64,000 bases of DNA from JALOAT01 sp041687015. Its GTDB lineage: Bacteria > Pseudomonadota > Gammaproteobacteria > Thiohalomonadales > Thiohalomonadaceae. Shown piece by piece: positions 1 to 9,123 of this stretch. Within the stretch, counting starts at the first letter, position 1, and each line of letters begins with the position of its first letter. The stretch is from contig JAWLCT010000012.1 in NCBI GenBank assembly GCA_041687015.1, forward strand, positions 14,814 through 78,813. The letters run 5' to 3'. Both the position numbers and the translations under genes were made by a program. The notes beneath the pieces are model-generated. The model was not told the origin of the DNA, searched no databases, and saw only the letters and a program-made list of their open reading frames with translations.

Positions 1-1
1 G

Positions 2-346
2 CTCATCGCCCATGTGCGCTATGACGTACTACACGCCATCGCGGTGATGATGGTGACCAGCCTGTTCGTCAAGGAGGAGGCGGACGTGGACGCGGTGAAG
101 GGGGCCACCAACACCCTCATGGCCGCCCGTTACGGGATGATGACCGATCTCTACGCCCATGTGTTCGGTGAACCTTGTCCGTCCCTCGCCGAAGCAGGTC
201 TGGAACCGCGCTATCACTTGCGCGACCGGCGCATCGAAACAGCGTTGTTGCAGGCGCGGGGCCGTGCGGCGGACGGCACCGTGGTGGACACCGCCGCCTA
301 CCGGGCACGACGTGACACCCCCTTCGTGTTTGCCGAGGGGGGCTGA
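2..346 (+). CDS. C-terminal part of an unrecognised protein
   Basis: This reading frame is open from the first full codon of the window and stops with TGA at 344-346, so it is the 3' end of a gene that begins upstream. An internal GTG at 14 could act as a start, but no ribosome binding site can be judged. The visible 114 residues are soluble and mostly helical-looking, with many Ala, Arg and Glu residues and an early hydrophobic stretch (residues about 8-20, VLHAIAVMMVTSLF). I do not recognise the family and see no catalytic motif. A hairpin follows the stop directly. The next gene is 94 bp downstream on the same strand but has its own good ribosome binding site, so it need not be in the same operon. 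Confidence 0.6.
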   Translation, partial: LIAHVRYDVLHAIAVMMVTSLFVKEEADVDAVKGATNTLMAARYGMMTDLYAHVFGEPCPSLAEAGLEPRYHLRDRRIETALLQARGRAADGTVVDTAAYRARRDTPFVFAEGG

Positions 347-370
347 ACCCTGTGAAGCAGTTCACGGGTT
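346..370 (+). terminator. Hairpin after the first gene, possible terminator
   Basis: An inverted repeat AACCC(T)GTGAA / TTCACGGGTT with a four-base loop and one bulged T begins in the stop codon of the partial gene. There is no T-run after it, so it is a weak candidate for an intrinsic terminator. Confidence 0.35.
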
Positions 371-440
371 GCGCGCCTTCAATGCGGTGTAACATGAATT
401 ACCGGCCCTGTGTCGGGGCCGCAAACAAGGAGCAAAGAAG

Positions 441-917
441 ATGCAAAAAGGATTCATCGGAGTAATGGCACTTTGCGCCGCGCTGGGCGTATCCGGACAG
501 GCGCTCGCACAGGAACAGGCCCCATCCGGCGAGCAGGCGCAGAACCAGGCCCCTGAGCAGGCACCGCCGCAGGTTGATACGCAGGCGCAGGTTCAGGGCC
601 AGGTGGCACGTTCCGCATTCACCAGCGATATCAGCGAGCGCGAACCGGTCGACAATCTCACCACCTTGACGCCGGACATAGCGCGCGTCTATTTCTTCAC
701 CGAATTGCGCAACCTCGAAGGCCAGACCGTCACCCATCGTTGGGAACACGCCGGCCAGGTGGTTGCAGAAATTCCCTTCAACGTCGGCGGTCCGCGCTGG
801 CGTGTATGGTCGAGCAAGAACCTGGATTCGGGGACCACGGGTGAATGGAGCGTGACCGTGGTGGATGGCGCGGGCAATGAGCTCGCGCGCGAGAGCATCG
901 CACCGGCCCCGCAGTGA
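441..917 (+). CDS. DUF2914 domain protein, exported
   Basis: A 158-residue protein. Residues 1-23 form a typical Sec signal peptide (MQKG, hydrophobic core, ALAQ cleavage region). Residues 24-52 are a low-complexity linker rich in Gln, Ala, Pro and Glu. From about residue 58 to the end it matches the DUF2914 pattern: REPVDNL start, RVYFFTEL strand, a THRWEH segment, a conserved WRVWSSK segment and the ending GEWSVTVVD. DUF2914 is a small beta-rich domain of unknown function found in secreted or membrane-linked proteobacterial proteins. The start ATG at 441 has AAGGAG 9 bases upstream (427-432). Family assignment is from motif memory; no function is claimed. Confidence 0.8.
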   Translation: MQKGFIGVMALCAALGVSGQALAQEQAPSGEQAQNQAPEQAPPQVDTQAQVQGQVARSAFTSDISEREPVDNLTTLTPDIARVYFFTELRNLEGQTVTHRWEHAGQVVAEIPFNVGGPRWRVWSSKNLDSGTTGEWSVTVVDGAGNELARESIAPAPQ

Positions 918-1005
918 TGCTGGCCGCGCGGTGACAAGAGAAGCCTGCTTGCTATGTTTCGACAGGGAGCCCGTTCGCGGGGTGCGGCAGGAGGGGGGTA
1001 GTCAC

Positions 1006-1302
1006 ATGGCCAATCGTTATGCGCCCGAAACGGGCACGTGGTACAAGGATGAGACCGGCGCATCGTTCGAGGTGATCCTCGTGGATGAGAGCGATGGCAC
1101 CGTCGAGGTGCAGTATTTCGACGGCAGCCTCGAATCCTTCGACATGGAGACCTGGGAGGAGATGGCGCTCATACGCCGCGCGCCGCCCGAGGACTGGAGC
1201 GGTCCTTTCGATGATCTGGAAGCGGACGATCTGGATACGGGAGACTCCCCGGCCAGACCCCGCGACTGGTCCGATCCTCTCGACCTGGAGTTCGAAGACT
1301 GA
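1006..1302 (+). CDS. DUF6763 family protein
   Basis: A 98-residue acidic cytoplasmic protein. The start ATG at 1006 is chosen over an upstream in-frame codon because AGGAGGGGGG lies at 988-997 and because homologues as I remember them begin MANxYxPxxGxWY. The N-terminal half (WYKDE, FEVILVD, VEVQYFDG, LESFDMETW) looks like a small Tudor/KOW-like beta barrel. The C-terminal half repeats an acidic motif twice: EDWSGPFDDLE and RDWSDPLDLEFED. This layout is typical of the gammaproteobacterial DUF6763 family, whose function is unknown. It is followed directly by pcm with little or no spacing, suggesting a shared transcript. Confidence 0.8.
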   Translation: MANRYAPETGTWYKDETGASFEVILVDESDGTVEVQYFDGSLESFDMETWEEMALIRRAPPEDWSGPFDDLEADDLDTGDSPARPRDWSDPLDLEFED

Positions 1303-1343
1303 CCGAACGTCCGCCGCGCAACGACATTCTGCGAAAACAACTG

Positions 1344-1985
1344 TTGCGCGACATCGAGGAGGAAACCCGTCTCGCGGCCGGATACACCGGCCGCGAGCAC
1401 CTGAACGCACGCGTCCTCGCGGCCATCGGCGAGGTGCCGCGTGAGCGTTTCGTGCCCGCACATCTGCAGCATGCGGCGTATGACAATGCGCCGCTGCCCA
1501 TCGGCGACGGCCAGACCATCTCCCAACCCTTCATGGTCGCGCTGATGACCGATTTGCTCGAGCTGCAGGCTGATGCCGTGGTGCTCGAAATCGGTACCGG
1601 TTCGGGTTATCAGGCCGCCGTACTGTCGCGGCTCGCAAGCCGCGTTTACACCATCGAGCGCGTCCCCCAACTCGCCGATGCCGCGGCTGCGCGGCTTGCG
1701 GAACTGGGCTATCGCAACGTTGAAGTCCGTCAATCCGACGGCTATGAGGGCTGGCCCGAACATGCACCCTTCGACGGCATCATCGTCACCGCCGCTGCGC
1801 AACACGTGCCCCTGCCGTTGATAGAGCAGCTCAAGCCCCGCGGAAAACTGGTCATCCCCGTCGGCCAGCCCTATTTCGGCCAGGAGTTGCTGGTGCTCCA
1901 CAAGGATGCTGACGGTCAGGTCAGCACTCACCATCTCCTTCCGGTCGCTTTCGTTCCGCTGGTGCGCGAGGGGAGCAGCGAGTAA
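1344..1985 (+). CDS. pcm: Protein-L-isoaspartate O-methyltransferase
   Basis: Pcm methylates L-isoaspartyl residues in damaged proteins with S-adenosylmethionine and so starts their repair. The 213-residue protein shows the family's order of motifs: VPRERFVP near residue 37, the substrate region AYDNAPLPIGDGQTIS (about 50-65), the SAM-binding loop VLEIGTGSGYQAA (about 82-94), YTIERV, and the post-motif region FDGIIVTAAAQHVP. Length agrees with the family. The start is uncertain: TTG 1344 is the first usual start codon in the open frame, while a CTG at 1299-1301 overlapping the TGA of the preceding gene would give a longer N-terminus beginning TERPPRND, which looks homologous-like. No clear ribosome binding site decides this. 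Confidence 0.9.
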   Translation: MRDIEEETRLAAGYTGREHLNARVLAAIGEVPRERFVPAHLQHAAYDNAPLPIGDGQTISQPFMVALMTDLLELQADAVVLEIGTGSGYQAAVLSRLASRVYTIERVPQLADAAAARLAELGYRNVEVRQSDGYEGWPEHAPFDGIIVTAAAQHVPLPLIEQLKPRGKLVIPVGQPYFGQELLVLHKDADGQVSTHHLLPVAFVPLVREGSSE

Positions 1986-1998
1986 CCGGCAAAGGGTA

Positions 1999-2027
1999 AA
2001 CCACGGAGGTCACGGAGGACCACGGAG
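1999..2027. repeat. Solo CCACGGAGG-type repeat arm
   Basis: AACCACGGAGGTCACGGAGG followed by ACCACGGAG lies in the 160-bp gap between the convergent genes pcm and the Lon-like protease. It belongs to the interspersed inverted-repeat family seen many times in this window, but here no matching opposite arm is visible, so it appears to be a solo or decayed copy. Confidence 0.7.
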
Positions 2028-2145
2028 ACGATGATTTTCTGCCAATCGTCCGATCGGTTCCGGAGCGGTATCCGTCACGAGACCTGTCTGGAGAGCTCCC
2101 GCCGGAACCAGGGGCCTATCCTTCTTCGTCGCCTCCGGAATCAAC

Positions 2146-4569
2146 TCACTCGGAAGATTCGGAGTCCTCGCCGTCACCGCGCTTGTGGTGGTCGCCGAAA
2201 CGGGCACGGATCTCCGCCATTTTCACCAGGCGCGCCTGTACGCGGCCGTTGGCGGTTTCGAGCGGGAAGTTGCCCTCCGCGTCGGCCTCGCCGGCCGGAA
2301 GGCCGGTGAGTAATTCAAAGGCCTGGTCCACGTTCTCGTAGGCGTAGACGTGAAATTGGCCCTTTTCTGCCGCTTCCACCACATCGTGCCGCAACATCAG
2401 GTGTTTCACATTCATCACCGGAATGAGCACACCGTGACTTCCGTCCAAACCGCGGGCGCGGCACACATCGAAGAAGCCCTCGATTTTTTCATTCACGCCG
2501 CCGATGGGTTGGGCTTCGCCGTTCTGGTTCACGGACCCGGTGATGGCCAGGGATTGCTTGATGGCGATGCCGGATAAGGCGGACAGCAGGGCGCACAGTT
2601 CAGCCATCGACGCCGAATCGCCGTCCACGTGGCCGTATGACTGCTCGAAAACCAGGCTGGCCGTGAGGGACAACGGATGATGCTGAGCGTAGCGCGCGGC
2701 GAGGAAGGAACCCAAAATCATGACGCCCTTGCTGTGTATGGCGCCGCCCAGTTCCACCTCGCGTTCGATATCAACCACATTGCCTTCGCCCAGGTGCACC
2801 GTGGCGGTGATGCGCGCGGGTTCACCAAAGGAGAAATTACCCAGCCCCAGCACCGACAGCCCATTGATCTGGCCCACGACCGCACGCGTGGTATCGATGA
2901 GCAGGGTGCCGCGCTGGATTTCTTCCTGGATTTGTTCGCGCACCCGCGAGGCGCGATAGATCTGCTGATCCATCGCGTGCTGGATGTCCTCGGCCGTGAT
3001 CACGGGCGATTCGCGGGTGCATGCCCAGTAATCGGCCTCGCGCAACAGATCGGCAATGGAACGCATGTGGGTCGAAAGTTTCTCGGCATCTTCCACCAGG
3101 CGTGCACCATAGTCGATCACCCGCGCGACGGCATGGCGGTCGAAAGGGCGTAGCTGTTCCTTTTTCGCGAGGGTCGCGATCAGGCGCGCGTAGAGTTGGT
3201 TGTTCTCGGCATTGCGATCGATGCGTCCTTCGAAATCCGCCTGTACCTTGAAGAGTTCACCAAAATCCGGGTCGTACTGATACAACAGGTAATACAGGAA
3301 ACGATCACCGAGCAACACCACCTTGATGTCGAGTGGAATGGGTGCGGGCTCCAGTGAAACCGTGCTCACCAGCGAAAGCATTTTTTCCAGCGACTCGATG
3401 CTGATCTTGTTGGAATAGAGTGCGCGCTTGAGTCCCTCCCAGGCGAAGGGATGCGTCAGCACCTTGTGTGCATCGATCATCAGGTAACCGCCGTTGGCAC
3501 GATGCAGGGCACCGGGCTTGAGCAGCGTGAAATCGGTGACCAGGGTGCCGAACTGGGCAAGATGTTCGGCGCGACCGACCAGGTCTTGGTAGGTGGGGTG
3601 GTCCAGGTACACCACCGGCGCACCCTTGGTCTCACCGTTGTCCACCAGCACGTTGACTTTGTAGCGGTGCAGTTCGGTAGGTTTCGGCGCCGGCCCGCCC
3701 ATCGGATTTTCCGCACCATCCTCCTTGCGGAAATCATCGACGTTTTCCACCACGTCCCTGGCCACGGCGTCCAGGTATTTCAGCACTTCCGCCTGGTCCT
3801 GGTACTGCTGCTTCAGGTCTTCGATGAAGTGGCCCACTGCGCCCAGCGTGACGTCATGATTGAGTTGTTTCAGCCTCTCCCGGCTTTCCTTACGCCACTG
3901 GGGGATTTGCTGGATGATGGCCTGCAATTGGGATTGAAGTTCCGCCACCACCTGCTCGATGCGCTCCTGCTCCGGCTTGGGCAGCTTTTCGAATTCCTCC
4001 GGGCCGAGTACCTTGCCGTCATCCATGGGCGCGAAGGCGAAACCGGAGGGCGTGCGGAAGAGCTTTACATGACGTTGTGCCGCCTCGGCAGCCAGACCAT
4101 CGAAGGCTTTGCTCTGGTGTTCACGGTATTCCTCATCGATGGCCTGCGCGCTGGCGCGATATTCGTCGCTCTCGAACGCTGCCGGAATGGCGGTGGACAA
4201 GTCTTCCATGAGGTGGGCCATGTCGCGTGCGAATACGTTGCCGCGCCCGGGCGGCAGCCGCAGTGCGAGCGGCCGGTGACTCTGATCGAAATTGTTCACG
4301 TACACCCAGTCGTCGGGCGTCGGCCGTGTGGCCGCGCGGCTCTCCAGGGCATCGCGCACCATGGCGTGTTTACCCATGCCCGAGGGGCCCATGGCATAGA
4401 GGTTATAGCCTTCGCGCTGAATGCCGACGCCAAAATTGACCGCGTGTTGCGCACGCGTTTGGCCGATGATCTGGGTGAGTTCTTCCAGTTCGGCCGTGGT
4501 TTCGAAACCGAACTGCTGCGGGTCGCAAGCCGTGTAGAGAGCGTGGGCCGGAAGGGCTTCGCGCGCCAT
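2146..4569 (-). CDS. Lon-like ATP-dependent protease (LonC/YcbZ type)
   Basis: An 807-residue AAA+ protease-like protein. Residues about 30-120 carry an AAA_32-like start with the P-loop GPSGMGKHAM near residue 60, the middle region is long and helical with a coiled-coil look, the second ATPase part contains GGYLMIDAH, VVLLGDRF and an arginine-rich lid, and the C-terminus is a Lon S16 peptidase domain. The catalytic dyad is visible: Ser652 in GDSASMAEL and Lys695 in GVNEKIEGF, 43 residues apart exactly as in E. coli Lon (Ser679/Lys722). There is no LON N-terminal substrate domain, so this is the Lon-related family typified by E. coli YcbZ, probably acting on cytosolic proteins. It follows trpB2 on the same strand, but a hairpin lies between them. 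Confidence 0.9.
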   Translation of the reverse strand: MAREALPAHALYTACDPQQFGFETTAELEELTQIIGQTRAQHAVNFGVGIQREGYNLYAMGPSGMGKHAMVRDALESRAATRPTPDDWVYVNNFDQSHRPLALRLPPGRGNVFARDMAHLMEDLSTAIPAAFESDEYRASAQAIDEEYREHQSKAFDGLAAEAAQRHVKLFRTPSGFAFAPMDDGKVLGPEEFEKLPKPEQERIEQVVAELQSQLQAIIQQIPQWRKESRERLKQLNHDVTLGAVGHFIEDLKQQYQDQAEVLKYLDAVARDVVENVDDFRKEDGAENPMGGPAPKPTELHRYKVNVLVDNGETKGAPVVYLDHPTYQDLVGRAEHLAQFGTLVTDFTLLKPGALHRANGGYLMIDAHKVLTHPFAWEGLKRALYSNKISIESLEKMLSLVSTVSLEPAPIPLDIKVVLLGDRFLYYLLYQYDPDFGELFKVQADFEGRIDRNAENNQLYARLIATLAKKEQLRPFDRHAVARVIDYGARLVEDAEKLSTHMRSIADLLREADYWACTRESPVITAEDIQHAMDQQIYRASRVREQIQEEIQRGTLLIDTTRAVVGQINGLSVLGLGNFSFGEPARITATVHLGEGNVVDIEREVELGGAIHSKGVMILGSFLAARYAQHHPLSLTASLVFEQSYGHVDGDSASMAELCALLSALSGIAIKQSLAITGSVNQNGEAQPIGGVNEKIEGFFDVCRARGLDGSHGVLIPVMNVKHLMLRHDVVEAAEKGQFHVYAYENVDQAFELLTGLPAGEADAEGNFPLETANGRVQARLVKMAEIRARFGDHHKRGDGEDSESSE

Positions 4570-4630
4570 GAGTGTCCCTGTTGTTTGGTGTTGTTTCAGT
4601 GAAAGCGTAGTGGTCGCCCGTGCCGGGCGT

Positions 4631-4663
4631 AAAGCGGCCGGAGGCCCTGGCCCCCGGCCGCTT
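4631..4663 (-). terminator. Hairpin between trpB2 and the Lon-like gene
   Basis: A GC-rich inverted repeat with arms AAGCGGCCGG (4632-4641) and CCGGCCGCTT (4654-4663) lies 9 bases after the trpB2 stop. On the minus strand it is followed by TTACG only, so the T-run is weak, but stem strength and position suit a terminator of trpB2. Confidence 0.6.
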
Positions 4664-4671
4664 ACCGGATG

Positions 4672-6024
4672 TCAGCCCACCTGGGGCAGCCGGTGCAGCG
4701 CGGCGTCGATGGCTTCCGCCGGGTACTCGTAGTCGCCGAGTTCGCCGGCGAAATAGCGGTCGTAGGCGGCCATGTCGAAATGCCCGTGACCGGAGAGGTT
4801 GAAGAACAGGGTCTTGGCTTCACCGCTTTCCTTGCAACGCATGGCCTCCTCAATGCACGCGGCGATGGCATGGTTGGATTCCGGCGCGGGAATGATGCCT
4901 TCGGTGCGGGCGAAGGTCACACCGGCCTCGAAGGTGGCCAGCTGTTGCACCGCCACGGCTTCGATGAGCTTTTCGTGATACAGCTGTGACACCAGCGCCG
5001 ATTCACCGTGATAACGCAGCCCGCCCGCGTGGATGCCCGGCGGCACGAAATCGTGGCCCAGGGTGTACATCTTCATCATCGGCGTGAGGCCGACACTGTC
5101 ACCGAAATCGTAGGCGTAATGGCCGCGGGTGAGGGTGGGGCAGGAGCTCGGCTCCACCGCCACCAGGCGTACGCCTTTGCCGGCGGCCTTGTCGGCGAAG
5201 AACGGGAAGGCGACGCCGCCGAAATTCGAGCCGCCGCCACAGGGGGCGAAGATCATGTCGGGGTAGTCACCCACCTTTTCGAACTGCTTCTTGGCTTCCT
5301 GGCCGATGATGGTCTGGTGCAACAGCACGTGGTTGAGCACCGAACCCAGCGCGTAGTTGGTGTCTTTGCGCGTGGCCGCCTCTTCGACCGCTTCGGAAAT
5401 GGCAATGCCGAGGGAGCCCGGTGAATTGGGATCGTCGGCGAGGATGGTGCGACCCGCTTCCGTGATGTTGGTCGGGCTGGCCAGCACCTCGGCGCCCCAG
5501 GTCTGCATCATGGAGCGGCGGAAGGGTTTCTGCTCGTAGCTGACCTTCACCATGTACACGCGCACTTCCAGGCCGAACATCTGGCCCGCCAGGGCAATGG
5601 AAGAGCCCCACTGGCCCGCACCGGTTTCCGTGGTGAGGCGCTTGATACCCGCCTGCTGGTTGTACCAGGCCTGCGGCACGGAGGTGTTCACCTTGTGCGA
5701 GCCTGCCGGGGAGACGCCTTCGTACTTGTAATAGATGCGTGCCGGTGTACCGAGTGCCTGTTCGAGGCGATGAGCGCGGAACAGCGGCGAGGGACGCCAC
5801 AGACGGTAGATTTCGCGCACAGGATCGGGAATGGGGATCCAGCGCTCCGCACTCACCTCCTGCTCGATGAGCGCCATGGGAAAGATCGCCGCCAGGGCAT
5901 CCGGGCCGATGGGTTTGCCGTCCGGTCCGAGCACAGGCTCGGGCTTGTTGGGCATGTCGGCGACCACGTTGTACCAATGGGTCGGAATTTCGGACTCGTC
6001 CAGCAGGATCTTGGTGTCAGCCAC
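4672..6024 (-). CDS. TrpB2-type tryptophan synthase beta-like enzyme
   Basis: A 450-residue pyridoxal-phosphate enzyme of fold type II. The PLP lysine is Lys111 in AGSHKVNT, the phosphate-binding glycine loop is CGGGSNFGG near residue 240, and the substrate region TETGAGQWG near residue 132 is the typical TrpB motif. The length and the N-terminal segment IPTHWYNV identify the TrpB2 subgroup rather than classical TrpB1. TrpB2 enzymes make tryptophan from indole and serine, or serve other serine-using reactions, often without a TrpA partner. No trpA or other trp gene is next to it here, which fits a stand-alone or salvage role. The symbol trpB is withheld to avoid confusion with TrpB1. Confidence 0.92.
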   Translation of the reverse strand: MADTKILLDESEIPTHWYNVVADMPNKPEPVLGPDGKPIGPDALAAIFPMALIEQEVSAERWIPIPDPVREIYRLWRPSPLFRAHRLEQALGTPARIYYKYEGVSPAGSHKVNTSVPQAWYNQQAGIKRLTTETGAGQWGSSIALAGQMFGLEVRVYMVKVSYEQKPFRRSMMQTWGAEVLASPTNITEAGRTILADDPNSPGSLGIAISEAVEEAATRKDTNYALGSVLNHVLLHQTIIGQEAKKQFEKVGDYPDMIFAPCGGGSNFGGVAFPFFADKAAGKGVRLVAVEPSSCPTLTRGHYAYDFGDSVGLTPMMKMYTLGHDFVPPGIHAGGLRYHGESALVSQLYHEKLIEAVAVQQLATFEAGVTFARTEGIIPAPESNHAIAACIEEAMRCKESGEAKTLFFNLSGHGHFDMAAYDRYFAGELGDYEYPAEAIDAALHRLPQVG

Positions 6025-6091
6025 AGCGCACCTCGGGTGTGAAATGGAGCGTTCCGTTTTAGCCCTTTTGCCCTGCGGTGGTCAATCCGGG

Positions 6092-6292
6092 GGGAAAAGC
6101 ATCAACCACGGGGGACACGGCGGGGGAAACTGGAACCACAGATGCCTTGGAGCAAGGTGGTGCTACGGACGTGGATAGCGACACGCATGCACAACCCGCG
6201 CGATGCAGGTGCATGCGTTGTTAATACACCTACTAATCTCCGTGGCCCCCGTGGTTTTTCTCTTCTTCCCCGTGTCCCCCGTGGTTCAAGCT
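6092..6292. repeat. Long inverted repeat, CCACGGGGG type
   Basis: The left arm (6092-6127) reads GGGGAAAAGCATCAACCACG then GGGGACACGGCGGGGG. The right arm (about 6265-6292) is its reverse complement, CCCCGTGTCCCCCGTGGTTC then AAGC. A second, shorter GTGGCCCCCGTGG copy lies at 6242-6254. The 135-bp spacer shows no REP-like core. The right arm runs into the last codons and stop of the DUF815 gene (TCA at 6286-6288), so the repeat supplies that gene's stop codon. Confidence 0.8.
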
Positions 6293-7158
6293 TTTTCTTC
6301 GCCTTTCTTCCCAGCGAAGTCGCGGGCGAATTGCCAGGCGGTGCGGCCGCTGCGGGTGCCGCGGGTTTGGGCCCAGCGGAGGGCTTCCAGGCGCAGGTCT
6401 TCGTCTGCGGTGTTCTGCACGCCGAAGTGGGCGAGCCAGTGACGCACGATGGTGAGATATGCCTCCTGATCGAAGGGGTGGAAGGAGAGCCACAGGCCGA
6501 AGCGATCGGACAGCGACACCTTTTCCTCGATGGCTTCACCGGGGTGCAGTTCGCCTTCGACGACGCGCGCCTGACGATTTTCCTCCATGTATTCGGGCAT
6601 CAGGTGGCGGCGGTTGGAGGTGGCGTAGATCAGCACGTTCTCGGGCGGTGCAGTAACAGAACCGTCCAGCACCACCTTGAGCGCCTTGTAAGCGGCGTCA
6701 TCGGCTTCAAAGGAAAGATCGTCGCAGAAGATCAGGAACCGCTCAGGACGGGCTTCGAGCAAGAGCACGATGTCGGGCAGGTCCACAAGGTGATGCTTCT
6801 CCACCTCGATGACCCGCAGGCCCTGGTCACGGAACTCCGTGAGCAGCGCCTTGATGAGCGAGGATTTGCCCGTGCCGCGCGCACCCGTGAGCAGCACGTT
6901 GTTGGCGGGCAGACCGTTCACGAACTGGCGCGTGTTCTGCGCCAGGATGTCTTTTTGCCGGTCAATGCCCTGCAGATCCGCGAGCCGGATCGCGTGCGGC
7001 CTCGGCACCGCCTGCAACCACCCACGCCCGCCCTCACGCCGCCAGCGAAACGCCGGCGCGCCCCAGTCCGGTTCACCCGCCTGCGCAGCAGGCAGCACCG
7101 CCTCGATCCGATCGAGCAGCGCACTGGCCCGGGATAAGAAATTTGATAGTTCAGTCAT
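6286..7158 (-). CDS. DUF815 family AAA ATPase
   Basis: A 290-residue cytoplasmic ATPase. Walker A is TGARGTGKSSL (residues 91-101), Walker B is LIFCDDLSF, and the sensor region IYATSNRRHL follows. These, together with DxQKDILxxNTRQFVxGxPANN before the P-loop, are the pattern of the DUF815 family of ATP-binding proteins, whose physiological role is not settled. The start ATG at 7158 gives MTELSNFL. The C-terminus is Lys/Glu rich (GKKGEEKA) and its last codons fall inside an interspersed repeat arm, so the true C-terminal end may differ from that of relatives. Neighbouring minus-strand genes are ettA upstream and trpB2 downstream, both separated by repeat elements. Confidence 0.85.
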   Translation of the reverse strand: MTELSNFLSRASALLDRIEAVLPAAQAGEPDWGAPAFRWRREGGRGWLQAVPRPHAIRLADLQGIDRQKDILAQNTRQFVNGLPANNVLLTGARGTGKSSLIKALLTEFRDQGLRVIEVEKHHLVDLPDIVLLLEARPERFLIFCDDLSFEADDAAYKALKVVLDGSVTAPPENVLIYATSNRRHLMPEYMEENRQARVVEGELHPGEAIEEKVSLSDRFGLWLSFHPFDQEAYLTIVRHWLAHFGVQNTADEDLRLEALRWAQTRGTRSGRTAWQFARDFAGKKGEEKA

Positions 7159-7170
7159 CTAACAGGTGCT

Positions 7171-7296
7171 CAAAGAGCGGAGGACGCGGAGGCGTGGAGG
7201 GCGCGGAGAAGAATCTCTTTGGGATATGTAGCTTTTCTTCCCCAGAAGCATTTTCCTTCCTCCGCGTTCTGCGCCTTCGCGCCCTCCGCGTTCAAC
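7171..7296. repeat. Inverted repeat, GCGGAGG type
   Basis: Left arm 7171-7212 (GCGGAGGACGCGGAGGCGTG, GAGGGCGCGGAGAAG) and right arm 7256-7296 (TCCTCCGCGTTCTGCGCCTT, CGCGCCCTCCGCGTTCAACC) fill the gap between the DUF815 gene and ettA. The arms pair imperfectly but share the same GCGGAGG wording, unlike the CCACGG wording used at most other loci. Confidence 0.7.
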
Positions 7297-7298
7297 CA

Positions 7299-8966
<1,668 letters not shown>

Positions 8967-9123
8967 ACCCTTTTTGGACTGCGACAGGAACGTGCGGAAT
9001 ATTCTAACATCGGCGAAGCCGTGAAAGCGGTCACATGATTCCCGATCGAAGAGCGCTATAGGAACCTTTCGTATAAATCCGGCGCGACGATAATAATAAG
9101 GATACGAATGGAGGGGGGATTGC

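Noticed and set aside
3451..4602. Long open frame on plus (383 aa) opposite the Lon-like protease
   Set aside because: It is antisense to a gene with clear catalytic motifs; its His/Gln/Val-rich composition is that of a shadow frame in high-GC DNA.
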